Assembly: GCA_028282925.1 (NCBI GenBank) | Contig: JANQGV010000280.1 | Span: forward strand, 1-35,931 | Source of the DNA: Thermodesulfobacteriota bacterium | GTDB taxonomy: Bacteria; Desulfobacterota; WTBG01; CAIYCZ01; CAIRTM01 | Length of the DNA stretch: 35,931 nucleotides | Reading direction: 5' to 3' | Shown: positions 22,409 to 32,745 of the stretch, piece after piece | Layout of the letters: each line of letters opens with the position of its first letter | Position numbering within the stretch: the stretch's first letter is position 1 | Notes under the pieces: generated by a model | The model's database searches: none | What the model was told of the DNA's origin: nothing | Seen by the model: the letters and a program-made list of their open reading frames with translations, nothing else | Program-made: the position numbers and the translations under genes

Positions 22409-23521
22409 TTAGTCCTTTAACAGATCAAGGTACACTCTTTTTGTTTGTGCCGCCATACGTTCAAGCGAAAACAGTTCTTCCCGCCGCAAGCGGGCTGTGT
22501 CGCCGAGCCGCTGCCGGAGTTCACCGTCTGCGGCCACCGCATCCATGGCCTTTGCCAGCGTAGAAACATCTTTGGGCGGCACCAGCACGCCCGATTGCGT
22601 ATCCTCTATCAACTCCGGGATGGCACTTACCCGGGTCGCAATAATTGGTTTTGCCGCATCCATTGCCTCCAGTATGGAAAGACCAAAGCCTTCCCACAGG
22701 GAAGGATGCACAAACACATCCAAGGCCTGCAGAAGTTCCGACACATCCGGGCGGTATCCGGTAAAGAGTACGGCTTCCTCAACGCCGCTCTGCCGGACCC
22801 GGCCTTTCAGCTCCGACATAAGCTCACCGTCGCCGACTATCAATAGCCTGACATCACAATTTTTGCGATAGACCTCTGCAAAAGCGTCAATAAGGTACCG
22901 GTGTCCCTTTTGCTCTGTAAGCCGGGCGATGATCCCGAAAACAATCTCCGTATCGCCGTAACCCAGGTCGGCCCTCAGTTTTCTGCCGTCCGGAGTTGTA
23001 CGTGTGTCGGCAAGGCCGTAATGAATGGTTACAACCTTATCCGGGTCCACACCTTCAACCTGTTGCGCAAAACGACACACCCAGTCGGAAATGGCAACAA
23101 CAGCGCCGGTTTTGCGGTTGAGCATCCTGTTTACCGTTTGGATAATCGGCCTGCGTCTGAAAGCATCATCATTATGCTTTGTCGAAACAATACAGGGAAC
23201 ACCGGCAAGCCATGCCGCTGTAATGCCGTACAGGTCCCCGTGAATAAGATGGGTATGGACCAGGTCCGGACCGAACGCTTTAATACAGCGAAAAACCCGC
23301 ATCAAACAGGCCGGGTCAAGATCGCAGCCGATGGACACCGGCTCCACCCTGATACCTTCGTCCTGCAAAAGACGTATATAGGTATCAACCGGCTTTTTTT
23401 GTTCAGTCAGGATGAGGAACCGGAGGGAATAGTCTTCAGCAAGAGCAGGCAAAAGATCCAGAAGATGCTTTTCCATCCCGTGGATGCCGGTCACTTTTGA
23501 AACATGCAGAATTTTTTTCAT
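22409..23521 (-). CDS. GT4-family glycosyltransferase
   Basis: 370 aa, GT-B fold. N-terminal domain: MKKILHVSKVTGIHGMEKHL, HTHLIHGDLYG and STKHNDD. C-terminal domain: IARLTEQKGHRYLIDAFAEV, LLIVGDGELMSELKGRV, FTGYRPDVSELLQALDVFVH, and the EGFGLSILEAM E-x7-E nucleotide-sugar motif near residue 280. It is a retaining transferase, probably adding a sugar to a lipid-linked surface glycan. First gene of a three-gene operon (2-nt and 20-nt gaps). It starts at the ATG 23521; a possible promoter is at 23648-23621. Confidence 0.93.
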   Translation of the reverse strand: MKKILHVSKVTGIHGMEKHLLDLLPALAEDYSLRFLILTEQKKPVDTYIRLLQDEGIRVEPVSIGCDLDPACLMRVFRCIKAFGPDLVHTHLIHGDLYGITAAWLAGVPCIVSTKHNDDAFRRRPIIQTVNRMLNRKTGAVVAISDWVCRFAQQVEGVDPDKVVTIHYGLADTRTTPDGRKLRADLGYGDTEIVFGIIARLTEQKGHRYLIDAFAEVYRKNCDVRLLIVGDGELMSELKGRVRQSGVEEAVLFTGYRPDVSELLQALDVFVHPSLWEGFGLSILEAMDAAKPIIATRVSAIPELIEDTQSGVLVPPKDVSTLAKAMDAVAADGELRQRLGDTARLRREELFSLERMAAQTKRVYLDLLKD

Positions 23522-23995
23522 GTCCGAAAGCCCTGATCCCCTACAAATACCATTATTTTCTACTATTCCTCACCTTCAGCACTGCAAAAAATATCACCAT
23601 ACACCAACTTGTCGCGTATGTCTATATATAGATTTAAACATAAATCAATATATATACTATTTTTATGTTATAATTTATTAATATTAAAGCAATTAAATCT
23701 GCGTAAACATGCATTTAATACACTTTGTTTCCAGAACTCCCCGGAACTGACACGGGAGAGTGCATACAGACTCTGGGCACAGGAACTGTGTATACCCCTC
23801 TAGGGACAACATTTTTTACAAATAATTCATTAATTTATGGAGGACGTTATTCCGATTACAGTACATATGCACCTTCGTATGTGCACTATAAATTCACCTA
23901 AAAAAAGAGCGTAAAAAACCCGCTAATCCTTGAAAAAACACCACATATAGTGTATATTATAATATAATATTGTTAAATATCGATAAAATAGAAAT
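23522..23995. other. AT-rich divergent intergenic region
   Basis: 474 bp between the divergent GT4 operon (-) and secreted-protein operon (+). A plausible minus promoter is TTGATT (23648-23643), 16 nt, TATAGA (23626-23621). A 25-codon frame at 23837-23914 has no ribosome site. A tract near 23860-23885 contains close direct copies of a TATGCAC/TATGTGCAC word. No terminator or RNA is evident. Confidence 0.4.
23930..23958 (+). promoter_or_regulatory. Sigma-70 promoter of the secreted protein/M64 operon
   Basis: TTGAAA (23930-23935), 17 nt, TATATT (23953-23958), 38 bp before the first ATG at 23996. Confidence 0.55.
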
Positions 23996-24688
23996 ATGCG
24001 TTTTTTACACGTACAACAAAACACCGCTATGACGTGTGCATGCCCCGGAATCGTTAAAACGGTGCTTTTCAGCGCTACGGTGCTGTTGCTTATTGTGTTA
24101 ACGGCATTGAGAGCCCAGGCCGAAGACGGCGGTCTTTCTTCCGGCGACAAATCCTTTTTCCACCAGGTGACGTCGGGTAAATTCAATCTCATTGAGGACG
24201 ATTTCGACGACATCCGCCACAAAACCACCCGCTATGATTTTATAAAGGAAAAAATGGAAACCATCCGGCCCTTCAGCCGCCCCGACGGCCCGGAATTTGC
24301 CATTATCAACCTGCAGTGGAAAGACGGATCTGTCCATATCAACGATTTTCAAACCGTCAGCGGCACGGCTAAAGCCCGCCGCGGCGGCACGACCGGTGGT
24401 CGACCGGCCCGTTTCTTTTACCGCCTGTTTGCCGATACCGACCAACCCCTCCATGAGGACCGGTTCAACGTTCCGTTGCGTCTGCATTACGACCTCCTGG
24501 ATGAAGATACCGGACTGCTGACCGGCGGGGCCATAGACCGCTATGAAACCGATTTTGTCATAAAAGTTCCCCTTTTAGATAAAGCCGCCGACAGAATTAT
24601 CTTCTATCGGCAGCCGGATTTCACTTTGCGCCAAAGCGGACAGGACCAGGTGACACAGGACACCGTTATCGGAGAAACTACTTTCTAG
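23996..24688 (+). CDS. Secreted protein of unknown function
   Basis: 230 aa from the ATG at 23996, or 219 aa from the ATG at 24029. Neither has a good ribosome site, and both keep the signal segment (IVKTVLFSATVLLLIVLTAL then RAQAEDGG). The mature part has no membrane helices and is rich in Asp, Arg and Phe: FHQVTSGKFNLIEDDFDDIR, PEFAIINLQWKDGSVHIND, RFFYRLFADTDQPLHEDRFN, FVIKVPLLDKAADRIIFYR. I do not recognise the family. It starts the operon, 59 nt before the M64 peptidase gene, so it may be a partner or substrate of that enzyme. Confidence 0.72.
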   Translation: MRFLHVQQNTAMTCACPGIVKTVLFSATVLLLIVLTALRAQAEDGGLSSGDKSFFHQVTSGKFNLIEDDFDDIRHKTTRYDFIKEKMETIRPFSRPDGPEFAIINLQWKDGSVHINDFQTVSGTAKARRGGTTGGRPARFFYRLFADTDQPLHEDRFNVPLRLHYDLLDEDTGLLTGGAIDRYETDFVIKVPLLDKAADRIIFYRQPDFTLRQSGQDQVTQDTVIGETTF

Positions 24689-24747
24689 GATCCGGCCGGA
24701 TTTTTAGAAAGGTTCAGATACAAAATATATCAACAAGCAGGGGCACC

Positions 24748-26994
24748 ATGTTGAACAAAAATTTCGTCATTTCTACCATATGCCTCCTGGCCGTAGTGGT
24801 CTGCCCGTACATGGCTGCGGCCGATATCATCATCGATAAACACGTTGACAACGGCGATGACCTGAAGCGCTTTGTCTGCGTCATGCTCGCCGAAGGCTAT
24901 ACCGCTTCGGAACATGACAAGTTTCGGGAAGATGCCGCCGACATCATATCCGCCTTCTTTGCAACATCACCGTTCAAGGAATACCAGGCCGCTATTAATT
25001 TCTACACTCTTTTCACCCCATCGGAACAGTCCGGGGCGGATCACCCTTCAGACGGCATATACGTCGACACCGCTTTTGATGCCACCTACGACACCTACGG
25101 CATCAGGCGCCTGTTGACGGTAAACGAGACCAGCGCCCTGCAGGCGGCCGCTGAAGTACCCCATTTCGATGTTGTATTTGTTGTAGTCAACGATGAGCAG
25201 TATGGCGGCAGCGGCGGCTCGATCCTTGTTTTTTCAACCCACGACACCGCAACCGAAATCGCTTTGCACGAGGCAGGTCATGTTATTGGAAAACTTGCCG
25301 ATGAGTACGAAACCCCGTATCCCGGATTCCCCCCCGGAGACCAGGAACCCAACGTTACCTTTCAAGACACACGGGAGAAAATTCCCTGGAAAAACTGGAT
25401 CGGCGGCGACACCGAAATTCCCACACCGGACAACACCCTTGAAACCATCGGTCTGTTTGAGGGAGCCCGGTATCAATCATACGATATTTTTCGCCCCAAG
25501 CACAACTGCCGCATGCGCCAGCTCAACAAGGATTTCTGCGAAATCTGTCGGGAAGCACTTGTGCTCAGTCTCTTCTCCATTGTCAGCCCGATAAACAGTT
25601 TCAGCCCGGCAACGGAATCGGTTACCCTTTCTCGCGGCACTGCGGTTACCTTTCAGGCGGAACCGCTTGTGGGCGACACCGAACATCTCTATGAAAGCAT
25701 GTGGGAAATCGACGATGAGTTCATCGAAACAGAATCCCCGTTCACAATGACGCTTGAGCCCGGCGCCTGCACACAAGGAACCACTACCGTAAGCCTTTGG
25801 ATCAGCGACCTTTCATCCCTGGTAAAAACAGACCCCCAAAGCCTGCTCTCTTCCCGGCAGACCTGGACTGTTGAAAAGAACTTCTGTTCCGGCATGCTGA
25901 CCGGAACCCTTAACGACACCACATCAGGGCTTCCGGTAGTGGATGCCGTTGTAACCATCGCGGAAACCGGCAAAACAGCAACCAACACGGCAGGCGGTTT
26001 CCGGTTTTCCGATCTTGACTGCGGCTCCTACACCATTGCCGCCGAGGCCGACGGGTTTGCATCTGCACAGCAAAGCATAACCATCAGCGATGGTGAGGAG
26101 ACCCGGATGGACCTTGTCCTGGAGCCGGGAGAAGATTCCTATTATATTACCGGAACCATAACGGGTGATCTTACCGACCCTGTCTCTCTGGTTTTGACAG
26201 GTGATAAAAATACCCGCGCAACAACCCGGGCCGACGGCACCTTCTCCCTGGGTCCCGTTCCTCCCGGCACATACCGGCTGGCCCCCCAGGCCTCCGGATA
26301 CCGTTTTTTTCCCATCTCCCGCACTGTAACCGTTGGAGATCAAAGTCTGTCCGATATTCTTTTTACGGCTTCACCCTCTTTATTCGCCCAGCTTTCGGGC
26401 CTTATCACCGGAGAAACCCGGGCCGGCGTTATCATTCGCGCAACAGGTCCGAAAAACCAGGCCACTGTTTCCGACGAAAACGGCTCTTTCACTTTCACAA
26501 GCCTGCCTCCCGGCACCTATGTCATCCGCCCGGTTTCAACCGGGGCCGTATTCGATCCGCCCCAGCGTGAGGTCACCCTGTCGGACACCAATCCGCCCAC
26601 TGTCCGGTTTTCACAAAAGGAAACGCCCTGCCCGGCCACGTTGGCGCTCTCGGGCCAGGCCCAGCAGCTCGCAAAGATCAGGCTGTTTCGCGACACGGTC
26701 TTAAAAAAGAGCAGGCAGGGCCGTTCATATGTCAGCCGTTTTTACCTGGTCAGCCCCGAGGTAGTCCGCATCCTGTCACAAAGTGAATCTCTGCAGCGCG
26801 AAGCACGCCGGATACTCCTGCAGGTGTTACCGGTAATCAATAAAACCCGAAAGGGCAACCGTGTGGTCCTTTCCCCGGAAACCCTGAACGCGATTACAGA
26901 GTTTGCGGAACACCTTTCATCACACGGCTCGCCCTTACTGCAGAAGGTAATCGAAGACCTGTTGAAAGACCTCAAGCAGGGAATACAACTGTAG
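24748..26994 (+). CDS. Secreted M64-family metallopeptidase with carboxypeptidase-regulatory-like repeats
   Basis: 748 aa; signal peptide MLNKNFVISTICLLAVVVCP then YMAAA. The M64 domain (about 28-285) has the entry strand FVCVMLAEGYT, FFATSPFKEYQAAINFY and the zinc motif HEAGHVIGKLADEY (H174, E175, H178, D185), complete for the IgA-peptidase M64 family. A beta-rich domain follows, then three CarboxypepD_reg-like Ig domains (about 390-460, 466-540, 548-625; each with a DGTFSLGPVPPGTYRL type turn). The C-terminal ~115 residues resemble the later part of a CFI-box tail (LFRDTVLKKSRQGRSYVSRF), with the usual CFIATAAYGS start degenerate (CPATLALSG). Exported protease; substrate unknown. GGGG 4 nt before the ATG is the only ribosome site. 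Confidence 0.93.
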   Translation: MLNKNFVISTICLLAVVVCPYMAAADIIIDKHVDNGDDLKRFVCVMLAEGYTASEHDKFREDAADIISAFFATSPFKEYQAAINFYTLFTPSEQSGADHPSDGIYVDTAFDATYDTYGIRRLLTVNETSALQAAAEVPHFDVVFVVVNDEQYGGSGGSILVFSTHDTATEIALHEAGHVIGKLADEYETPYPGFPPGDQEPNVTFQDTREKIPWKNWIGGDTEIPTPDNTLETIGLFEGARYQSYDIFRPKHNCRMRQLNKDFCEICREALVLSLFSIVSPINSFSPATESVTLSRGTAVTFQAEPLVGDTEHLYESMWEIDDEFIETESPFTMTLEPGACTQGTTTVSLWISDLSSLVKTDPQSLLSSRQTWTVEKNFCSGMLTGTLNDTTSGLPVVDAVVTIAETGKTATNTAGGFRFSDLDCGSYTIAAEADGFASAQQSITISDGEETRMDLVLEPGEDSYYITGTITGDLTDPVSLVLTGDKNTRATTRADGTFSLGPVPPGTYRLAPQASGYRFFPISRTVTVGDQSLSDILFTASPSLFAQLSGLITGETRAGVIIRATGPKNQATVSDENGSFTFTSLPPGTYVIRPVSTGAVFDPPQREVTLSDTNPPTVRFSQKETPCPATLALSGQAQQLAKIRLFRDTVLKKSRQGRSYVSRFYLVSPEVVRILSQSESLQREARRILLQVLPVINKTRKGNRVVLSPETLNAITEFAEHLSSHGSPLLQKVIEDLLKDLKQGIQL

Positions 26995-27063
26995 CTTCCA
27001 CCAGGCTCTCCGCTTCGGCTTCAGCCGGAAAAAGTTCTTAAATCTTGCCTCGTTTTACCTGCT

Positions 27064-27093
27064 AAAAAAACAATAATGCATTACTGTTTTTTT
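27064..27093. other. AT-rich near-perfect palindrome
   Basis: AAAAAAACA (27064-27072), then a TAATGCATTA core, then TGTTTTTTT (27085-27093). It is about 70 nt after the M64 stop and 165 nt before the kinase gene. It might be a weak terminator (no GC stem) or a protein site. Confidence 0.35.
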
Positions 27094-27257
27094 TCGATAC
27101 TATGTACGAAACCAGACTCCGGAAGATTCTATTACGTGTGTTCGGTTGTAAAACGCTCATAAATGGTTGTTACTGGTTTCCAGCGGCCCGGCACGACAGA
27201 ATTGTATTTTTATGAAGCTTTTATAGACACTTAGACAAAAACTGCGGAAGATATGGT

Positions 27258-29597
27258 ATGTTTTTTCGTGACGGCTCAATCACGCAAAAGCTTCGCTTTA
27301 CCATTATTGCCTCAATCAGCGCTTCGCTTTTCCTTGCATTCTCCGGTTTCCTTGTCTACGACTTCTTTTCAGTCCGGAACAGTCTTATCAGCGAACTTGC
27401 GGTTCTGTCACAAATACTAGGTGACCGTGCTACAGCAGCACTTGTTTTTGAAGATCAGGATTCCGCCCGGGAAAACCTGTCTGCCTTACAGGAAAAAGAG
27501 AGCATTGTAGCTGCAGGCATTTACTCCTCTGACGGCTGTATTTTTGCCCAATATGTACGAAACAGCCAAAACCCTGCTCCCCTGCCGAACCACCCCCGCG
27601 AACAGGGGCACTTCTTTCACAAAGGCAGCCTGCACTTCTTTACGGATATCTTCCTCAACCAGGAACGTATCGGAAGCGTATACCTTCGCTCAAGCCTGAA
27701 CACAACCCTTATCCGCGTAATACGCTATGCTCTGTACGCGTTTATCCTGACGGTTATCTCTTTCTATTGCGCCCTGCTGGTTTCCAAAAGACTCCAAAAA
27801 CAGATTACCGACCCCATTCAGAACCTGGCACATACGGCCAGAGCCGTTTCAGATAGCGAGAACTACTCAGTTCGGGCGGTTAAACAGAGCAACGATGAAC
27901 TGGGCCTCTTTACCGAGACCTTCAATACCATGCTTGGTCACATTCAGGCCCGGGACAGCCAGTTGCGCGAGGCGTACCGGAAACAGCAGGCCGGTGAAGA
28001 AAAGTTCAAAACCCTGGTTGCCAATTTCCCCGGCGCAATCTACCGCTGTACCGACGGTGAATCACGGCCGGTGGAATTTATCAGCAGCCAGATCGAAAAA
28101 ATTTGCGGATATCCGGCCGCCGATTTTCTAAACAAAGAAATCCCCTCCTACGATCACATTATTCACCCCGACGACAGGACAATGGTGAAAAAAATCGTCT
28201 CCCAGGGCATATCCGTCAAATCGCCCTTTTTTATAACGTACCGGGTTCTGCACACAGACGGCACCACACACTGGGTGCACGAGCGCGGACAGGGAATTTT
28301 CGATGAGGGCGGTGCTCTGCTCTGGATCGACGGCGCCATTGTAGATGTTACTGAACGCATTCAGGCCCAGGAAGAAATCCGCCGCATGCGTAACTATCTG
28401 CAGAATGTTATCAACTCAATGCCTTCAGCCCTGATCGGCATTGATAAAGAAGGCTGTATAACCCAGCTCAATTATCAGGCCGAACAGGTGACCGGCGTGC
28501 CTTTTACCGAAGCCCGGGGCAGGGAGGTTCTCTCCGTGTTTCCGCAACTCGAACAGCAGATGGAAAAAATCAACTGTGCCATCCGGGAAAAAACCATTCA
28601 GAAGTCGGAAAAGGTGCCTGCCGAAAAAGACGGTGAAAGCCGGTATCAGGATATTATGGTATACCCACTTGTTGCAAACGGGGTTGAAGGCGCCGTTATC
28701 CGCATTGACGATGTAACCGCCCGGGTCCGCATCGAAGACATGATGATACAGGCGGAAAAAATGCTTTCGGTCGGCGGGCTTGCCGCCGGCATGGCACATG
28801 AAATCAACAATCCCCTCGGCGGCATTCTGCAGAGTGTGCAAAATATCATGCGTCGCATTGCTCCTGAAATCCAAAAAAACCGTGCAGCCGCCCGGGAGTG
28901 CGGCATCAGTCTCAACGCCCTGCAGGCATACTTTGAGAAGCGTGGCATTACCGCCTTCCTGCGCGGCATTCAGGAGTCCGGAACCCGGGCCGCAAAAATT
29001 GTAGACAACATGATCACCTTCAGCCGCCGCAGCGAAAATACAGCCAGGCCCGTTGATATTCCCGCCGTGCTTGAAAAATCCCTTGATCTCGCATGTCATG
29101 ACTATGACCTGAAAAAAATGTATGATTTCCGTAACATAGAAATCATTCGGGAGTTTGAGCCCGACCTGCCGCAGGCCCTGTGTATCGACGCGGAGATCGA
29201 ACAGGTGCTGTTATACCTCCTGCGCAACGCGGCCCAGGCGATCTTTGATCAAAACCCACCCAACGCCGCCCCCCGCATTACGCTACGCTGTAAAAAGCTG
29301 AACGCCAAGGTCAGGATTGAGGTTGCGGACAACGGGCCGGGAATACGTCCGGACCTGGCCAAACGGATTTTTGAACCATTCTTCACCACAAAGGAAATCG
29401 GTATCGGCTCCGGGCTGGGCCTTTCCGTATCCTACTTTATCATTACCCGAAAGAACAAGGGCTCTCTGAACGTCGTTTCCGAACCCGGCAAGGGAGCAAC
29501 CATTATTATTGATTTACCTGCACAAAAGGACCGGCAGACAGGAAACATTCACACAGAATCGCACCGGGTTTGTGCACCGCGGGATAGCCGGTCATAA
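27258..29597 (+). CDS. Membrane sensor histidine kinase (CHASE8-like/HAMP/PAS/PAS/HisKA/HATPase)
   Basis: 779 aa. TM1 about 14-35; periplasmic sensor about 36-152 with a CHASE8-type RATAALVFEDQDSARENLSAL segment; TM2 about 153-175; HAMP about 176-230. PAS1 about 248-368 (PAS_3 style, with HPDD and HTDGTTHWVHERG), PAS2 about 378-488. HisKA has H514 in GMAHEINNPLGG; HATPase boxes follow at LLRNAAQAI (N-box, about 653-661), DNGPGI (691-696), FEPFFTTK and GSGLGL (717-722). All catalytic boxes are intact. An insert of about 45 residues sits between H514 and the second HisKA helix. It signals by phosphotransfer, probably to the hybrid kinase encoded 132 nt downstream. Confidence 0.93.
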   Translation: MFFRDGSITQKLRFTIIASISASLFLAFSGFLVYDFFSVRNSLISELAVLSQILGDRATAALVFEDQDSARENLSALQEKESIVAAGIYSSDGCIFAQYVRNSQNPAPLPNHPREQGHFFHKGSLHFFTDIFLNQERIGSVYLRSSLNTTLIRVIRYALYAFILTVISFYCALLVSKRLQKQITDPIQNLAHTARAVSDSENYSVRAVKQSNDELGLFTETFNTMLGHIQARDSQLREAYRKQQAGEEKFKTLVANFPGAIYRCTDGESRPVEFISSQIEKICGYPAADFLNKEIPSYDHIIHPDDRTMVKKIVSQGISVKSPFFITYRVLHTDGTTHWVHERGQGIFDEGGALLWIDGAIVDVTERIQAQEEIRRMRNYLQNVINSMPSALIGIDKEGCITQLNYQAEQVTGVPFTEARGREVLSVFPQLEQQMEKINCAIREKTIQKSEKVPAEKDGESRYQDIMVYPLVANGVEGAVIRIDDVTARVRIEDMMIQAEKMLSVGGLAAGMAHEINNPLGGILQSVQNIMRRIAPEIQKNRAAARECGISLNALQAYFEKRGITAFLRGIQESGTRAAKIVDNMITFSRRSENTARPVDIPAVLEKSLDLACHDYDLKKMYDFRNIEIIREFEPDLPQALCIDAEIEQVLLYLLRNAAQAIFDQNPPNAAPRITLRCKKLNAKVRIEVADNGPGIRPDLAKRIFEPFFTTKEIGIGSGLGLSVSYFIITRKNKGSLNVVSEPGKGATIIIDLPAQKDRQTGNIHTESHRVCAPRDSRS

Positions 29598-29729
29598 CGG
29601 ACTTCAATCCCGGTCCGGGCCCGCCGGGCACCTGCAGGCAGAGATACAATCTTTTCAAAAAACAGCTTGATGATATACGAATCATATTCAATACTATAAT
29701 ATAAAATATTCACAAACAGGGTACGCACT

Positions 29730-32702
29730 ATGGGCAAAAAGCGCATACTGGTTATTGATGATGAAGAGATTATTCGTTTTACCATTTCTTCGTACCTTGA
29801 AGATTGCGATTTTGAGGTTGATCTGGCTGAAAACGGCAGGCTGGGTATAGAGCAGTTTCGGCGGCAAACCCCCGATGTGATTTTTGTCGATTTACGCATG
29901 CCGGAAATGGACGGTTTCAGCGTTCTGCAAACCGTTAAAAAAGAATCTCCCGAAACACCGGTTATTGTAGTTTCAGGTACCGGCCGCATGCAGGATGTTA
30001 TTGAGGCCGTTCATCAGGGCGCGTGGGATTTTATCACCAAACCCATCGAGGATCTCGGACTCCTGGAGCTTGCCGTCAACAAGGCAACCGAGCAGGCTGA
30101 GCTGCTGAAACAAAACCGGCGTTACAGCGAATATCTTGAAAAAGAAATCAAAAAAAGCGCCGCCGAACTTGAACAGCGCAAGCTGGCCGAGGACCGGCTG
30201 CGCCAGCAAAATGAAACGCTTTTTTTACAAAACGCCTTCAGCCGGATTATCCAGAATGCGACAACCATCGACAACCTGCTGCAAGAAGCTCTGGATAAAA
30301 TCGTTACCATTGAGGAACTTAAAAGACACGGCCGGGGCGGCGTCTTTCTGCTTGACCGGGAACGCAACATCCTGCATCTTACAAAGACCCACGGCGCATT
30401 ACCCGATGCATTGGTCCGTAACGAAACCTGGCTGCCGGCGGATTCCTGCCTGTGCGGTCAGGCCGCCCAAAGTGGAGAAATTATTAAATGTGACGACTGG
30501 CGGTTCAGTTGCAGCAATAAGTATTGCTGCCACGAAACCGAAGCCCACGGCCTGTACATCATTCCCCTGAGATCCGGCACTGATCTGCTGGGCGTTATGT
30601 TCCTGCATACCGACACGAACCCGTCATGGGACACCCGATGCATCGACCTCCTGCAATATATCCAGGCCCATATGGGGCTGGCCATCGAACGCCTGCAGCA
30701 GCGCGAGCACCTGATACAGGCCAAAGAAGCCGCAGAGTCCGCCAGCATTGCCAAAAGCCAGTTTCTGGCAAACATGAGCCACGAAATCCGCACCCCCATG
30801 AACGGCGTTATCGGCATGTCGGAACTCTTGCTCGACACCGAACTGTCGACCAGGCAACTGACCTATGCCAAAAGCATACATAAAAGCGCTGAGAATCTGC
30901 TCGAAATCATCAATGACATCCTGGATTTTTCCAAAATCGAGGCTCGAAAGCTGGTACTGGAACAAATCGATTTCGACCTGCGCCTCGCCCTTGAGGATTT
31001 AAGCGTTCCCCTGGCCTTCAAGGCCCAGCAAAAGGGTCTTGAATTCGCCTGTGTCGTCGACCATGCCGTGCCCGCCCTGATACAGGGTGACCCTGGACGC
31101 CTGCGCCAGATTCTTATTAATCTTGCCAACAACGCCATTAAATTCACCAGCGAGGGTGAAGTCTCCATTTATGTTTCCCTTGAGGAAGAGACGGCCGGCC
31201 GAGCCCTACTCTCTTTCTCCGTCCGTGACACCGGCATCGGCATTCCTGAAAACCGCATTGAACAACTCTTCCAGGAATTCACCCAGGCCGACACGTCAAC
31301 AACCCGGACCCATGGCGGGACCGGGCTGGGGCTGGCGATCTCCAGCAGACTGTGCGAAATGATGGGGAGCACCCTTACCGTCGACAGCCGGGAAGGCAGG
31401 GGCTCAAACTTTTCCTTTACGGTCGGTTTTGAAAAGCAGCCGGAACCGAAACGCCCGGCCCCTCCCCTGGAAGAAGACATCCGTGCTTTACGGTTTCTCA
31501 TCGTGGACGACAATGCCACCAACCGCCGGGTGCTGACCGAACAGTTGACATCCTGGGACTGCACCCGCTTTGACGAGGCCGCAAACGGAGAAGAGGCGCT
31601 TGAAAAACTGTCTGCGGCGGTTGCTGAAAACGATCCGTACCGCGTGGCAATCCTCGACATGGCCATGCCCGTAATGGACGGCTGGACCCTCGGCCTGCAA
31701 ATACGGCAAAACCCCCGCATGAATGACACCCTGCTGTTTATTTTGACATCCATCGGCGAGCCGGGTGATGCCGCCCGCTTCCGGGAAGCAGGGTTTAATG
31801 CATACCTTACCAAACCCGTCCGGCAGTCTCAGTTGCATGATTGCCTGCTTACCGCACTTGGAAAGCAGTCCTTTTCAAAACAGGAAGGAGCGGCCGGCAT
31901 CATCACCAGGCACACACTTGCCGAAATCAGAAAACAGCGCATACGCATTTTGCTTGCCGAAGACAATGAAACCAATCAGGTTGTTGCTTTGGGCATGCTT
32001 GAAAAGCTGGGGTTTCACGCCGAAGTTGCCGCCAACGGCTATGAAGTACTGAAACTGCTCCAGGACGACAGACCCTACAGCCTGGTCCTTATGGACATCC
32101 AGATGCCGAAAATGGACGGCTATACTGCAACGGGCAAAATTCGAAAGCTTGAAAAAGCAGGTATTCTGCCCGGCTCGGAACCGCTTCCCATCATTGCCAT
32201 GACGGCCCATGCCATGAAGGGCGACCGCGAGCGTTGTCTGGATGCCGGCATGGATGACTATCTATCCAAACCCATCCGGGCTGAAGAGCTTAAACGGATT
32301 CTGCACACCTACCTTTTCGACGGCAACACGCCCCCGAAAAGACCCTCAGTTGAGTCTTCAGATGAAAATCCGGTTTTCGACCGGGACGACCTTCTTAACC
32401 GCTTGAGCAATGACAAAACCCTTTTTGAAAGCACCCTAAAAAGCTTTCTTGAAAAAATGCCCGACCGCATCAAAGAACTGAAACAGGAGGCCGGGGGTCA
32501 TAACATTGAGTCGGTTATGCATAAAGGACACAGCATCAAAGGTGCTGCCGCCACCGTGGCAGCCGTTGCCGTCAGCAATGTCGCGGGCAGAATCGAAGAG
32601 GCGGGCAGGAAGCGTTCTCTTGACGTCGTTGATCGACTTATTGTAGAATTGGAAGAGGAGTACAAAAAATTCACCAACCACATGGACACGCTTGGGTTTT
32701 AG
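29730..32702 (+). CDS. Hybrid sensor kinase REC-GAF-HisKA-HATPase-REC-REC-HPt
   Basis: 990 aa, cytoplasmic. REC1 about 4-118 (phospho-Asp D54 in [11 protein letters not shown]), coiled coil about 119-165, GAF about 170-325, HisKA with H351 in [15 protein letters not shown], HATPase to about 567 (N-box [24 protein letters not shown]), REC2 about 587-710 (D643), REC3 about 738-862 (D789 in [13 protein letters not shown]), HPt about 885-985 with H934 in HSIKGAA. A complete phosphorelay in one chain. The GAF has eight Cys and a His in 240-268 ([29 protein letters not shown]), which could hold a metal or redox site. TATAAT at 29695-29700 may be a -10, but no good -35 is seen. Confidence 0.95.
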   Translation: MGKKRILVIDDEEIIRFTISSYLEDCDFEVDLAENGRLGIEQFRRQTPDVIFVDLRMPEMDGFSVLQTVKKESPETPVIVVSGTGRMQDVIEAVHQGAWDFITKPIEDLGLLELAVNKATEQAELLKQNRRYSEYLEKEIKKSAAELEQRKLAEDRLRQQNETLFLQNAFSRIIQNATTIDNLLQEALDKIVTIEELKRHGRGGVFLLDRERNILHLTKTHGALPDALVRNETWLPADSCLCGQAAQSGEIIKCDDWRFSCSNKYCCHETEAHGLYIIPLRSGTDLLGVMFLHTDTNPSWDTRCIDLLQYIQAHMGLAIERLQQREHLIQAKEAAESASIAKSQFLANMSHEIRTPMNGVIGMSELLLDTELSTRQLTYAKSIHKSAENLLEIINDILDFSKIEARKLVLEQIDFDLRLALEDLSVPLAFKAQQKGLEFACVVDHAVPALIQGDPGRLRQILINLANNAIKFTSEGEVSIYVSLEEETAGRALLSFSVRDTGIGIPENRIEQLFQEFTQADTSTTRTHGGTGLGLAISSRLCEMMGSTLTVDSREGRGSNFSFTVGFEKQPEPKRPAPPLEEDIRALRFLIVDDNATNRRVLTEQLTSWDCTRFDEAANGEEALEKLSAAVAENDPYRVAILDMAMPVMDGWTLGLQIRQNPRMNDTLLFILTSIGEPGDAARFREAGFNAYLTKPVRQSQLHDCLLTALGKQSFSKQEGAAGIITRHTLAEIRKQRIRILLAEDNETNQVVALGMLEKLGFHAEVAANGYEVLKLLQDDRPYSLVLMDIQMPKMDGYTATGKIRKLEKAGILPGSEPLPIIAMTAHAMKGDRERCLDAGMDDYLSKPIRAEELKRILHTYLFDGNTPPKRPSVESSDENPVFDRDDLLNRLSNDKTLFESTLKSFLEKMPDRIKELKQEAGGHNIESVMHKGHSIKGAAATVAAVAVSNVAGRIEEAGRKRSLDVVDRLIVELEEEYKKFTNHMDTLGF

Positions 32703-32745
32703 AACAGCATGTAAGTAGGCACGGAAAGGTTTTGAGCAACACGGC

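Noticed and set aside
23583-23599. Sigma-54-like TGG...TTGCA on the minus strand before the GT4 gene
   Set aside because: The spacing between the GG and GC elements is one nt too long for RpoN.
23837-23914. 25-codon frame near the secreted-protein promoter
   Set aside because: GGAGG lies inside rather than before the ATG, so no ribosome site exists; no conservation can be judged.
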